A stretch of DNA of 50,859 bases. Source: Flavobacteriia bacterium (GTDB lineage Bacteria > Bacteroidota > Bacteroidia > Flavobacteriales_D > Crocinitomicaceae). The position numbers were made by a program, and so were the translations under genes. Below are positions 33,562 through 41,743 of the stretch, in pieces (positions within the stretch are counted from its first letter, which is position 1; the number at the start of each line of letters is the position of its first letter). The notes under the pieces were generated by a model that made no database searches, had not been told where the DNA came from, and was given only the letters and a program-made list of their open reading frames with translations. Where the stretch lies: NCBI GenBank assembly GCA_947490145.1, contig CANLGD010000015.1, positions 1 through 50,859 on the forward strand, given 5' to 3'.

Positions 33562-34722
33562 TTAAAGTGTTCCTCTTTTTGCTTGTTCTCTTTCGATACT
33601 TTCAAAAAGCGCTTTAAAATTTCCTGCTCCAAAACCTTTAGCACCCATTCTTTGAATAATTTCAAAAAATAAGGTTGGTCTATCCTCAACAGGTTTAGTG
33701 AAAATTTGTAACAAATAACCATCTTCGTCAGCATCCACAAGAATAGATAATTTTTGAAGTAAGCTAATATCTTCCTTCATCATATCTCGATGTACACCCA
33801 GTCTTTCGGGAATTTCATCGTAATATGCTTGTGGTGGCGGTGGCAAAAACTCTACTCCTCTAGCCTTTAATTCAGTAACAGTTTGAATGATATCATTGGT
33901 AGCAACAGCTAAATGTTGAACACCTGGACCTTCATAAAAATCTAAATATTCTTCAATTTGAGAACGCTTATTCCCTTTTGCTGGTTCGTTGATTGGAAAT
34001 TTAATTCTACCATTTCCATTACTCATTACCTTACTCATCAAAGCTGAATATTCGGTGTGAATTTGCTTATCATCAAATGACAGGAAATTTACGAACCCCA
34101 TTACCTCTTCGTACCATTTTACCCAGGTATTCATTTCTCCCCAACCAACATTTCCAACCATGTGGTCAATAAATTTTAAGCCAACAGAACTCGGATTGTA
34201 ATCACTTTCCCATTTTTGAAATCCTGGTAAAAAATCTCCTTTATAATTTTTGCGTTCAACAAACATATGAACAGTTTCGCCATACGTGTAAATTCCCGCT
34301 CTTACAACTTCTCCATGCTCATCAGTCTCAACAGTTGGTTCCATGTATGATTTCGCACCTCTTTTTGTAGTTTCTTCCCAAGATTTACGAGCATCTTCAA
34401 CCCATAAAGCAACAATTTTTACACCGTCTCCATGTTTTTTTACATGTTCACCAATAGGTGAATCACTCGTTAGTGCAGTTGTTAAAACCAATCTAATTTT
34501 ATCTTGTTTCAATACATACGAAACACGATCTTTTAAACCTGTTTCCAAACCTGCATAAGCATGAGACTGAAATCCAAAAGCTGTTTTATAGAAATGAGCA
34601 GCTTGTTTAGCATTCCCAACATAAAACTCAACGTAATCAGTTCCTAATAATGGCAAGAAATCTTGAGCTCCCTCAAAAATTTTCTCTAAACCATATTCAA
34701 CATTTTTCACATTTTCTGACAT
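33562..34722 (-). CDS. hpd: 4-hydroxyphenylpyruvate dioxygenase
   Basis: The enzyme converts 4-hydroxyphenylpyruvate to homogentisate with Fe(II) and O2. The 386-residue protein has two VOC modules (about 25-155 and 180-355). The Fe ligands are visible as His187 (FIDHMVGNV), His270 (GVQHLAVATND) and Glu354 (LFFEIIQR). The family end GYLLQIFTKPVEDRPTLFFEIIQ, GFGAGNFKALFESIEREQAKRGTL is complete. hmgA lies 31 bp upstream on the same strand, and together they carry tyrosine catabolism to maleylacetoacetate. The isomerase and fumarylacetoacetase are not in the window. Confidence 0.97.
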   Translation of the reverse strand: MSENVKNVEYGLEKIFEGAQDFLPLLGTDYVEFYVGNAKQAAHFYKTAFGFQSHAYAGLETGLKDRVSYVLKQDKIRLVLTTALTSDSPIGEHVKKHGDGVKIVALWVEDARKSWEETTKRGAKSYMEPTVETDEHGEVVRAGIYTYGETVHMFVERKNYKGDFLPGFQKWESDYNPSSVGLKFIDHMVGNVGWGEMNTWVKWYEEVMGFVNFLSFDDKQIHTEYSALMSKVMSNGNGRIKFPINEPAKGNKRSQIEEYLDFYEGPGVQHLAVATNDIIQTVTELKARGVEFLPPPPQAYYDEIPERLGVHRDMMKEDISLLQKLSILVDADEDGYLLQIFTKPVEDRPTLFFEIIQRMGAKGFGAGNFKALFESIEREQAKRGTL

Positions 34723-34753
34723 AATTTTTATTTTTAATTTTTTTATATGAATT

Positions 34754-35911
34754 TTAATCTACCCATGATTTGTAATACTTTCCGTCATCAATTCGCATTG
34801 CGTCTTCTGTAACCATCAAAGGTCTGAAAGTATCAACCATTACAGCCAATTCTTGTGTTTCTGTGTGACCAATACTTCTTTCATAAGCTCCTGGAGCTGG
34901 ACCATGAGGAATTCCTTTGGGATGTAAAGTAATATGTCCTTGCTCAATGTTATTTCTACTCATAAAATCTCCATCAACATAATATAGCATTTCATCACTA
35001 TCAACATTGCTATGATTATAAGGTGCTGGGATTGATTTTGGATGGTAATCGTACTTTCTAGGTACAAAGGAACATACTACAAAACTTGCCGTTTCAAAAG
35101 TTTGATGAACTGGTGGTGGTTGATGAACGCGACCAGTTATTGGTTCAAAATTATGAATGCTAAATCCATAAGGAAAATTATAACCATCCCAACCAATAAC
35201 GTCAAAAGGATGCGTTGCATATATAATTTCATGCATCATTCCTTCTTTTTTGACTTTAATTAAAAAATCTCCTTTTTCGTCAAAAGTTTCTAAATCTTGT
35301 GGCAATTTAAAGTCTCTTTCACAAAACGGTGAGTGCTCTAATAATTGTCCTGATGAACTTTTGTATCTCAAAGGTGTATGAAAAGGCGCAGATGATTCTA
35401 CATACAAAAGACGATTATCTTCCGTATCAAAATCAATTTGGTAAATCATACCCCTAGGAATAATTAAATAATCGCCATATTCAAAAGGAATATTTCCCAA
35501 GAAAGTTCTTAATGTTCCCGTTCCTCGATGGACAAAAATCATTTCATCTGCATCTGCATTTTTATAAAAATAGGAACGCAATGATTTTTTTGGAGCTGCT
35601 AAACCAATTGTGCAATCACTATTTAAAAGCATTGCTTTACGACTATCTAAAAAATCATCTTGAGGTGAAACTTGAAAACCTTGCAATAATAATGATTTAA
35701 TATTTTTATCGATTGCAATTTTTGGCGCGACAGAATAAGATTTTAAAATTTCTTTAACCTGTGTTGGTCTGTGAACTTCGTACATTAGTGAAGAATGACT
35801 ATTAAATCCTTCAGTACCAAATAATTGTTCATAATAAATCCCACCTTTAGGATTTTCAAAAATAGTATGTCTCTTTGGTGGAATTAGCCCTAATTTATGA
35901 TAAATTGGCAT
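34754..35911 (-). CDS. hmgA: Homogentisate 1,2-dioxygenase
   Basis: HmgA opens the homogentisate ring to 4-maleylacetoacetate. The 385-residue cupin-fold protein begins MPIYHKLGLIPPKRHTIF and has the family motifs VHRGTGTLRTFLGNIPFEYGDYLIIPRG, IGWDGYNFPYGFSIHNFEPITGRVHQPPPVHQTFE, NHSNVDSDEMLYYVDGDFMSR and LHPKGIPHGPAPG, which hold the 2-His-1-Glu iron ligands. It is shorter than the roughly 430-445 residues of mammalian and pseudomonad forms, as usual in Bacteroidota. It is first in the hmgA-hpd unit. A possible -7 box (TATTTTTG on the minus strand) is at 36045-36052. Confidence 0.95.
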   Translation of the reverse strand: MPIYHKLGLIPPKRHTIFENPKGGIYYEQLFGTEGFNSHSSLMYEVHRPTQVKEILKSYSVAPKIAIDKNIKSLLLQGFQVSPQDDFLDSRKAMLLNSDCTIGLAAPKKSLRSYFYKNADADEMIFVHRGTGTLRTFLGNIPFEYGDYLIIPRGMIYQIDFDTEDNRLLYVESSAPFHTPLRYKSSSGQLLEHSPFCERDFKLPQDLETFDEKGDFLIKVKKEGMMHEIIYATHPFDVIGWDGYNFPYGFSIHNFEPITGRVHQPPPVHQTFETASFVVCSFVPRKYDYHPKSIPAPYNHSNVDSDEMLYYVDGDFMSRNNIEQGHITLHPKGIPHGPAPGAYERSIGHTETQELAVMVDTFRPLMVTEDAMRIDDGKYYKSWVD

Positions 35912-36044
35912 ATTGTTAAATTTTTAATGTTAATTTTAAATAATAATAAATTGCTTGAAATTTTTCATTCAGGATTTCTGATTATTAAGAAATTAAGTAA
36001 ATCTTTTAAACCATTCCAACTCATATAATAAAATTTGGTCAAGA

Positions 36045-36052
36045 CAAAAATA
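36045..36052 (-). promoter_or_regulatory. Possible -7 box of hmgA-hpd
   Basis: The minus strand reads TATTTTTG, matching TAnnTTTG, about 134 bp before the hmgA ATG. No clear -33 element. The leader between holds no strong hairpin that I can see. Confidence 0.35.
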
Positions 36053-36134
36053 GCATTTTAGTTTTAAAATTAAAAATAAAAGGTGTTAAAAATTAAACAT
36101 TTTTGAGTCTGCACTTTTATTTAAAGTATAATAT

Positions 36135-36142
36135 TAAATTTG
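36135..36142 (+). promoter_or_regulatory. -7 box of the threonine dehydrogenase gene
   Basis: TAAATTTG matches TAnnTTTG and lies 19 bp before the ATG at 36162, giving a leader of about 13 nt. Confidence 0.5.
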
Positions 36143-36161
36143 CTGAAATTTTTTAAACAAA

Positions 36162-37109
36162 ATGAAAAAAATTCTTATTATTGGGGCTTGTGGGCAGATT
36201 GGAACTGAACTCGTTCTGGAACTGCGTAAGCGTTTTGGCAATGAAAACGTTATAGCGGCGGATATTCATGACATGGAAAATTCTCAGTTTCTAGGCGGAG
36301 AATACGTAAAAATGGACGTTCTCAATCAGGAACAGGTTCGAACATATGTCATTGATAACAAAATCACTGAGGTTTATCTATTGGCAGCTTTACTTTCTGC
36401 AACTGCCGAAAAAAATCCAGATTTTGCTTGGAAATTAAATATGGAAGGCCTTTTTACAATTTTAGATTTGGCAAAAGATGGGTATTTGGAAAAAATCTTT
36501 TGGCCGAGTTCGATTGCCGTTTTTGGACCAACAACACCAAAAGATCTTACACCTCAATATACCATTATGGAGCCCTCAACCGTGTATGGAATTTCAAAAC
36601 AAGCCGGCGAAAGGTGGTGCGAATATTATTTTAATAAACATGGCGTAGACGTTAGGAGTATTAGATATCCTGGTTTGATTTCACACACAAGTTTGCCAGG
36701 AGGCGGGACTACAGACTATGCTGTAGATATCTTTTATCACGCTAAAAAAACTGAGAAATACACCTGTTTCTTATCTGAAAATACAGGACTTCCAATGATG
36801 TTTATGGAGGATGCGATTAGAGCGACTATTGAATTAATGGAAGCACCTGCTGAAAATGTTAAAATTAGATCAAGTTACAATTTAAGCGGAATCAGTCTTA
36901 CGCCAAAAACTCTTTCAGCCGAAATAAAAAAGCATATTCCTAATTTTGAAATTTCATATCAAATTGATTTTAGGCAAAAAATTGCAGATTCATGGCCTAA
37001 TTCTATTGATGATTCTGTAGCCAAAAAAGACTGGAATTGGCAAGAAGAATTCACCATGCAAAAAATGGTTTTGGAAATGCTTAGTCATGTAGATATTTCA
37101 AAAATTTAA
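36162..37109 (+). CDS. L-threonine 3-dehydrogenase, short-chain (epimerase-like) type
   Basis: The 315-residue protein is an extended SDR: N-terminal NAD loop GACGQIGTEL (8-17), WPSSIAVFGPTTP (Ser of the catalytic triad), PSTVYGISKQAGERWCEYY (Tyr and Lys), and substrate-loop RYPGLISHTSLPGGGTTDYAVDIFYHAKK. These segments match the GalE-like L-threonine dehydrogenases of Bacteroidota and archaea, which oxidise threonine to 2-amino-3-ketobutyrate, and not the zinc-dependent Tdh of E. coli. It is flanked by tyrosine catabolic genes. The partner glycine C-acetyltransferase (kbl) is not in the window. Confidence 0.9.
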   Translation: MKKILIIGACGQIGTELVLELRKRFGNENVIAADIHDMENSQFLGGEYVKMDVLNQEQVRTYVIDNKITEVYLLAALLSATAEKNPDFAWKLNMEGLFTILDLAKDGYLEKIFWPSSIAVFGPTTPKDLTPQYTIMEPSTVYGISKQAGERWCEYYFNKHGVDVRSIRYPGLISHTSLPGGGTTDYAVDIFYHAKKTEKYTCFLSENTGLPMMFMEDAIRATIELMEAPAENVKIRSSYNLSGISLTPKTLSAEIKKHIPNFEISYQIDFRQKIADSWPNSIDDSVAKKDWNWQEEFTMQKMVLEMLSHVDISKI

Positions 37110-37140
37110 TTCATTTATTTAATATTTATCGAAAAAAATA

Positions 37141-37191
37141 AATATATTTGACAAATATATTAGGAATAACTGCGACTATTTTCAAAATAGT
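37141..37191. promoter_or_regulatory. Two perfect palindromes upstream of the MORN-repeat gene
   Basis: AATATATTTG-a-CAAATATATT (37141-37161) and ACTATTTT-c-AAAATAGT (37175-37191) are both perfect inverted repeats with a 1-nt centre, 13 bp apart. They lie 30-80 bp after the threonine dehydrogenase and 69 bp before the next start codon. Neither has the T run of a terminator, so paired operator sites are possible. Confidence 0.45.
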
Positions 37192-37259
37192 TTGTATATT
37201 TAACAATGAATTCAAAGATTAACTGAAATAATACAGAAATAATATAAGATCAAAAAGAT

Positions 37260-38141
37260 ATGATTAAATTTTTATTTTTATTGTTAATAACATTTTCATC
37301 TGCACATAAAAGTCTTGCTAACTTCCATATTGATTTTTTAGTCACTCAAGATGATAAAATAAATCAAAAGGATTCAGAAGGAAAAAAACAAGGGAAATGG
37401 ATTTACTATGGTAAGGATCGTCCGCAAGAAGGTTTTCCGATGGAAGGGAAAATTGAGGAAGGACCCTACAAAGATGATAGAAAAGAAGGGGTTTGGATCA
37501 AATATCACAATGATGGTGTTACTCCAAAATTAAAGGGTATGTATAATAATAGCCGACCAAAAGGAGCATACACAAAATTTCATGCAAATGGAAAAATTAA
37601 AGAAATTGGTAGTTTTGGAAAAAGTCAGTATCATGATTCTTTAAAGAGGTTTCATGAAAATGGCCAACTAGAATACGAGGCAAAATACAATGAAAATGGG
37701 AAAGAGCAGGGAAAAGTGAAATTTTATTACCCAAATGGTCAAGTAGAATTTGAATATTCATCTCAAAATGGCATAGCTGTAGGAAAAGCAACTCGTTTCT
37801 ACGAAAATGGTGATGTGAAAGAAAACATTGAATTTAGTGCTGACGGATCAATTGCTAAAAGCGAGGAAAAAAAAATGGTGAGTCCGGCTATTAAGGTTAA
37901 AGAGACAGGCGCACCAGCGGAAAAAGCGCCAGCGATTGAAAAACCAATTGTAAAAGGTGGAAAATTTCAACCAAATGGATACAACAAAGTATATAACTCA
38001 GAAGACGAAATTTGGCAAGATGGAGAATTTAAAGATGGGAGATTAAGTAACGGAAAAGTATATGTTTATGACCGTGACGGAATCCTACTAAAAGTTAAAG
38101 TTTACAAAAATGGTGTTTACCATTCTGACGGACAATTATAA
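37260..38141 (+). CDS. Exported MORN-repeat (YwqK-like) protein
   Basis: A signal peptide (MIKFLFLLLITFSSAHKSLA) precedes a 293-residue protein with at least six MORN_2-type repeats of about 22-24 residues: KQGKWIYYGKD, RKEGVWIKYHNDG, RPKGAYTKFHANGKIKEIGSF, HDSLKRFHENGQLEYEAKY, EQGKVKFYYPNGQVEFEY, AVGKATRFYENGDVKENIEF. After a Pro/Ala/Lys-rich linker (about 200-225) two further variant repeats follow, ending NGKVYVYDRDGILLKVKVYKNG. Such proteins are often labelled YwqK toxin-antitoxin family, but no toxin gene is adjacent. The function is unknown; a cell-surface or periplasmic scaffold is plausible. A terminator follows at 38160. Confidence 0.82.
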   Translation: MIKFLFLLLITFSSAHKSLANFHIDFLVTQDDKINQKDSEGKKQGKWIYYGKDRPQEGFPMEGKIEEGPYKDDRKEGVWIKYHNDGVTPKLKGMYNNSRPKGAYTKFHANGKIKEIGSFGKSQYHDSLKRFHENGQLEYEAKYNENGKEQGKVKFYYPNGQVEFEYSSQNGIAVGKATRFYENGDVKENIEFSADGSIAKSEEKKMVSPAIKVKETGAPAEKAPAIEKPIVKGGKFQPNGYNKVYNSEDEIWQDGEFKDGRLSNGKVYVYDRDGILLKVKVYKNGVYHSDGQL

Positions 38142-38159
38142 AATAAATTAAAAAAATCT

Positions 38160-38190
38160 AAAAGTCGATCTAATTAGGTCGGCTTTTTTT
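38160..38190 (+). terminator. Rho-independent terminator after the MORN-repeat gene
   Basis: AAAAGTCGA (38160-38168) pairs with TCGGCTTTT (38179-38187), with one T-G pair. The loop (TCTAATTAGG) can itself pair. A T run follows. Confidence 0.8.
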
Positions 38191-38259
38191 GTATCTATTC
38201 GTTTTTGTAACGCATTTCTTTTGTATTTTTACACCTTATATACTCAATGATTTTTAATT

Positions 38260-39660
38260 ATGATTCAAATAGGTAAAAAATTCGATTCAAAAACTAATTT
38301 AGTTTTTATCTTAGATAAAAAATTTAATGCAAAAGATTTTGGGATTGATCAAAAAATTTCAAATATAATTCAAAGTTTTATCGATTCGTTCCAAAAATCT
38401 AAAGTTGATTTTGATTATTTGAAACTTGAAAGTCAATCTGTGTTTTTTGTTAGACAAAATGACAATTTAGAAAAGATCAGAATCGCTGGTAATACAGTTA
38501 GAACGAAATTACATAAATCTGAAAAATCAATTTCAATTTTTGGTAAGAAAAATCAATCCTTGGCTTTAGCGGAAGGTTTGGCTTTATCAAATTATCAATT
38601 TTTAAAATATTTTAAAGACAAAGAAGAAAAGAGATTTTTACTGGAGAAAATTGAAGTTTTCTCTTCTGACAAAAAAGAAATTGATTGTTTGAATAATACT
38701 ATAAAGGCAGTATATTGGTCCCGAGAAATGGTAAATGAACCTGTTTCATTTTTAACTGCAACACAACTTTCAAATGAAATAACAGAATTATGTAAAGAGC
38801 TACCAATTTCCGTTGAAGTTTTGGAGAAAAATAAAATTGAAGCTTTAAAAATGGGTGGACTTTTAGCAGTAAATAAAGGCTCAATTGATCCGCCAACATT
38901 TACAATTTTGGAATATAAACCAAAAAATGCTAGAAATAAAAAACCAATTGTTTTAGTTGGAAAAGGTGTAGTTTATGATACCGGTGGTTTAAGTTTGAAA
39001 CCAACTGCTAGTTCAATGGATTTAATGAAAAGTGATATGGCTGGAGCGGCTTGCATGGTAGGCACCATTTACAATGCAGCATTAAATAAGTTGAATGTTC
39101 ATTTAATTTGCTTAATTCCTGCAACTGACAACCGTCCTGGTGAAAATGCTTACACTCCTGGAGATGTCATCACGATGTTTGACGGCACAACAGTTGAAGT
39201 TTTAAATACAGATGCAGAGGGTAGAATGATCCTTGCTGATGCCTTAGCATATTCCAAAAAATACGATCCAGAATTAGTCATTGATGCAGCAACTTTGACA
39301 GGAGCAGCCGTCGCTGCAATTGGCACTAAAGCCTCTTGTATGATGGGAAACGCAGATCAAAAAATTATTGATAAATTAGTAATTTCTGGAAATAATGTTC
39401 ATGAAAGAGTTGTTCAACTTCCTTTTTGGGATGAATATTATGAAGAAATGAAGTCTTCCATTGCTGATTTGAAAAATATAGGTGGAAGGTACGCTGGAAT
39501 GATTACAGCGGGTAAATTCTTAGAACATTTTGTAAAAGCTCCTTATATTCACATCGATATAGCTGGACCTTCATTTTTAGAGTCAGCTGAAAATTACAAA
39601 GGAAAAGGAGGAACAGGCGTCGGCATAAGATTATTATCTGATTTTTTGAGAAATTTATAA
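38260..39660 (+). CDS. Leucyl aminopeptidase (M17)
   Basis: The 466-residue protein has the C-terminal M17 catalytic domain with both metal-site motifs: GKGVVYDTGGLSLKPTASSMDLMKSDMAGAA (Lys and Asp ligands) and NTDAEGRMILADALAY (the diagnostic Asp-Glu-Arg block), followed by DAATLTGA. The N-terminal domain (1-150) is divergent, as usual. The enzyme removes N-terminal residues from peptides in the cytoplasm as a hexamer with two Zn/Mn ions. It lies 15 bp before pdxA, so the two are probably co-transcribed. A weak promoter-like pair (TTTG 38204-38207, TATTTTTA 38224-38231) precedes it. Confidence 0.95.
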   Translation: MIQIGKKFDSKTNLVFILDKKFNAKDFGIDQKISNIIQSFIDSFQKSKVDFDYLKLESQSVFFVRQNDNLEKIRIAGNTVRTKLHKSEKSISIFGKKNQSLALAEGLALSNYQFLKYFKDKEEKRFLLEKIEVFSSDKKEIDCLNNTIKAVYWSREMVNEPVSFLTATQLSNEITELCKELPISVEVLEKNKIEALKMGGLLAVNKGSIDPPTFTILEYKPKNARNKKPIVLVGKGVVYDTGGLSLKPTASSMDLMKSDMAGAACMVGTIYNAALNKLNVHLICLIPATDNRPGENAYTPGDVITMFDGTTVEVLNTDAEGRMILADALAYSKKYDPELVIDAATLTGAAVAAIGTKASCMMGNADQKIIDKLVISGNNVHERVVQLPFWDEYYEEMKSSIADLKNIGGRYAGMITAGKFLEHFVKAPYIHIDIAGPSFLESAENYKGKGGTGVGIRLLSDFLRNL

Positions 39661-39674
39661 AAGAATAGAAAACC

Positions 39675-40748
39675 ATGATTCGAGTTGGAATAACAATTGG
39701 AGATATTAACGGAATTGGTCCCGAAGTGATTATTAAAGCACTTCGCGACAGTAGGATTTTACAAGATTTCACACCCATTATTTATGGCTCTACCAAAACA
39801 ATGGCTCACCACAAAAAAGAAATCGGCGATGAAGAATTTGTTTATCAATCTTGCAAATCTGCAACAGAGGCAGTTGCGAAAAAAGTAAATATTGTAAATG
39901 TTTGGCAGGAAGAAATAAAATACGACTTAGGAGTTTCCACAGAAACTGGTGGGAAATATGCTTTTCTAGCACTAGAAAAAGCAACAGATGATTTAGCGTC
40001 AAACAAAATTGATGTTTTAGTAACTGCACCAATTTGCAAAGAAGGTATCATAAAAGCTGGATTCAAATTTCCTGGACATACAGAATATTTAGCTCATTTA
40101 TCAAACGTTGACGATGCACTTATGCTCATGGTAAACAATGACTTAAGAGTTGCTCTAGTTACGAGTCATGTAGCTTTGAAAGAAGTTTCAGCAAGTTTAA
40201 CAAAAGAGAAAGTATTGAAAAAGATCAAAATGCTTGAATTAAGTTTGAAGAAAGATTTTGGTATCATCAGACCACGAATTGCTGTCTTTGGATTAAATCC
40301 GCACGCAGGAGAGAATGGAAAAATGGGTGATGAAGAATTAAACATCATTACTCCAGCAATTCAACAAGCAAAAGGAGAAAATATTTTAGCTTTTGGTCCA
40401 TATCCAGCAGACAGCTTTTTTGGTTCTTCAAATGTTACTAAATTCGATGGGATTTTAGCAATGTACCACGATCAAGGATTAACGGCCTTTAAAGCCTTAG
40501 CTTTCGATGAAGGAGTTAATTATACTGCAGGTTTACCGATTGTGAGAACCTCGCCAGATCATGGAACAGCTTTTGATATTGTGGGTAAAAATATCGCCTC
40601 AGAACAATCGCTAAGAAGTGCAATTTACTTAGCATTAGACGTTTATAAAAATAGACAATTTGTAAAAGAACTTTCTTTAAACCCTTTGCCTTTTTCTGAT
40701 ACAAATCAAAAGAAAAAAGGAATTTATAAAAAGGAAGAAATTGAGTGA
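39675..40748 (+). CDS. pdxA: 4-hydroxythreonine-4-phosphate dehydrogenase
   Basis: PdxA oxidises 4-phosphohydroxythreonine in the DXP-dependent route to pyridoxal phosphate. The 357-residue protein starts IRVGITIGDINGIGPEVIIKAL and has VTAPICKEGI, FPGHTEYLAHL (zinc-ligand His), LVTSHVALKEV, RIAVFGLNPHAGENGKMGDEE and MYHDQGLTAFKAL, AGLPIVRTSPDHGTAFDIVGK. All metal and substrate residues of the family appear intact. The last about 25 residues are polar and Lys-rich. The pathway partner pdxJ is not in this window. Confidence 0.96.
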   Translation: MIRVGITIGDINGIGPEVIIKALRDSRILQDFTPIIYGSTKTMAHHKKEIGDEEFVYQSCKSATEAVAKKVNIVNVWQEEIKYDLGVSTETGGKYAFLALEKATDDLASNKIDVLVTAPICKEGIIKAGFKFPGHTEYLAHLSNVDDALMLMVNNDLRVALVTSHVALKEVSASLTKEKVLKKIKMLELSLKKDFGIIRPRIAVFGLNPHAGENGKMGDEELNIITPAIQQAKGENILAFGPYPADSFFGSSNVTKFDGILAMYHDQGLTAFKALAFDEGVNYTAGLPIVRTSPDHGTAFDIVGKNIASEQSLRSAIYLALDVYKNRQFVKELSLNPLPFSDTNQKKKGIYKKEEIE

Positions 40749-40859
40749 AAATAGTTATAAATTATTAAAGAAGTAATGTGAATTCACAATTCATCAAATT
40801 TTTTAACATTATATTTTGAAAAAAAAATAATGTTTTTAACAATGTTTGGTTAATTTTAG

Positions 40860-40867
40860 TATCTTTG
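40860..40867 (+). promoter_or_regulatory. -7 box of the yceD-rpmF-plsX-fabH operon
   Basis: TATCTTTG matches TAnnTTTG, 19 bp before the GTG at 40887. Upstream lie a 12-bp palindrome TGTGAATTCACA (40777-40788) and an inverted repeat AACATTAT/ATAATGTT (40805-40812, 40827-40834), which could be control sites. Confidence 0.68.
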
Positions 40868-40886
40868 CACTCCAAATTTTTGTAAA

Positions 40887-41504
40887 GTGGCGAATGATGA
40901 TAAGTTATATAATATCCCATTTGTGGGATTAAAGTCAGGTTCACATGACTACAAATTTGAGATAAATAATGCGTTCTTTGAAGATTTAGAGTATTCGTTG
41001 GTGCAATGCGGTGATTTGTTTATAAACCTTAAATTAGAAAAAAAAGAGACAATGTTAATTGCTTATTTTTCAGTTAAAGGAGCAGTTTCAGCAGATTGTG
41101 ACCGTTGTTCAACGACAATGAAAATTGATATTAGAGGAGATTTTAGAGTAGTTTATAAGTTCGGTTTGGAAGAAGAAGACGATGAGTCTTTAGTTGTTAT
41201 TCATCCTGATGCTTATCAGATTAACGTTAAAAATCAAATTTATGAGCTTATAATTACTTCAATTCCTCAACGAAAAATTCATCAAAAAGGTGAATGCGAT
41301 GAAGAAATGTGGAAATTAGTTCAACAATATACTGTAAATTCTCAAGAAGAGGAAGATGGGTACGCAGAAGATGAGGAATGGGACGATGAAGATTGGGATG
41401 ATGAAGATTATCTCGATGAAGAAGATGATGAATCACAAGAAGTACCTAGAGATAATAATGAAGCGATTGATCCGAGATGGTCAATTTTGAAAGATTTAAA
41501 TTAA
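40887..41504 (+). CDS. YceD/DUF177 family protein
   Basis: The 205-residue protein starts at GTG (VANDDKLYNIPFVGLKSG). It has the DUF177 core with a CxxC pair (Cys71, Cys74 in DCDRCSTTMKIDI), DFRVVYKFG, and the DPRWSILKDL ending that is typical of the family just before L32. Between lies a very acidic stretch (about 150-190, mostly Asp/Glu). YceD supports 23S rRNA or large-subunit accumulation in other bacteria, and the gene is nearly always next to rpmF, as here (19 bp). The role in this organism is inferred from the family. Confidence 0.9.
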   Translation: MANDDKLYNIPFVGLKSGSHDYKFEINNAFFEDLEYSLVQCGDLFINLKLEKKETMLIAYFSVKGAVSADCDRCSTTMKIDIRGDFRVVYKFGLEEEDDESLVVIHPDAYQINVKNQIYELIITSIPQRKIHQKGECDEEMWKLVQQYTVNSQEEEDGYAEDEEWDDEDWDDEDYLDEEDDESQEVPRDNNEAIDPRWSILKDLN

Positions 41505-41523
41505 CGATTATAAATAAAGTAAA

Positions 41524-41715
41524 ATGGCACATCCTAAGAGAAAAATTTCGACAACTCGACGTGACAAAAGAAGAACTCACGTTAAAGCAGTAGCAGACAA
41601 TATTGCAATTTGTCCAACAACTGGTCAACCACATTTATTCCACCATGCTCACTGGCATGAAGGAAAACTTTACTACAAAGGTAGAGTTGTTGTTGAAAAA
41701 GAATTAGCGATTTAA
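41524..41715 (+). CDS. rpmF: 50S ribosomal protein L32
   Basis: The 63-residue protein reads [19 protein letters not shown], the L32 N-terminus, followed by [16 protein letters not shown] and [11 protein letters not shown]. The zinc-ribbon cysteine pairs of some L32 forms are absent apart from one Cys, as usual in Bacteroidota. It sits between yceD and plsX in the widely conserved order that ties ribosome supply to lipid synthesis. Confidence 0.97.
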   Translation: MAHPKRKISTTRRDKRRTHVKAVADNIAICPTTGQPHLFHHAHWHEGKLYYKGRVVVEKELAI

Positions 41716-41743
41716 TTTCCGAAATAAAACTAATTCTTCTTTT

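Noticed and set aside
33426-33740. Minus-strand open frame across the terminators into the 3' end of hpd
   Set aside because: It reads through two hairpin terminators and the hpd coding region in another frame; composition is that of a shadow frame.
37260-38141. Toxin-antitoxin system suggested by the YwqK-type MORN repeats
   Set aside because: No small toxin gene adjoins it, it has a signal peptide, and the family name is historical.
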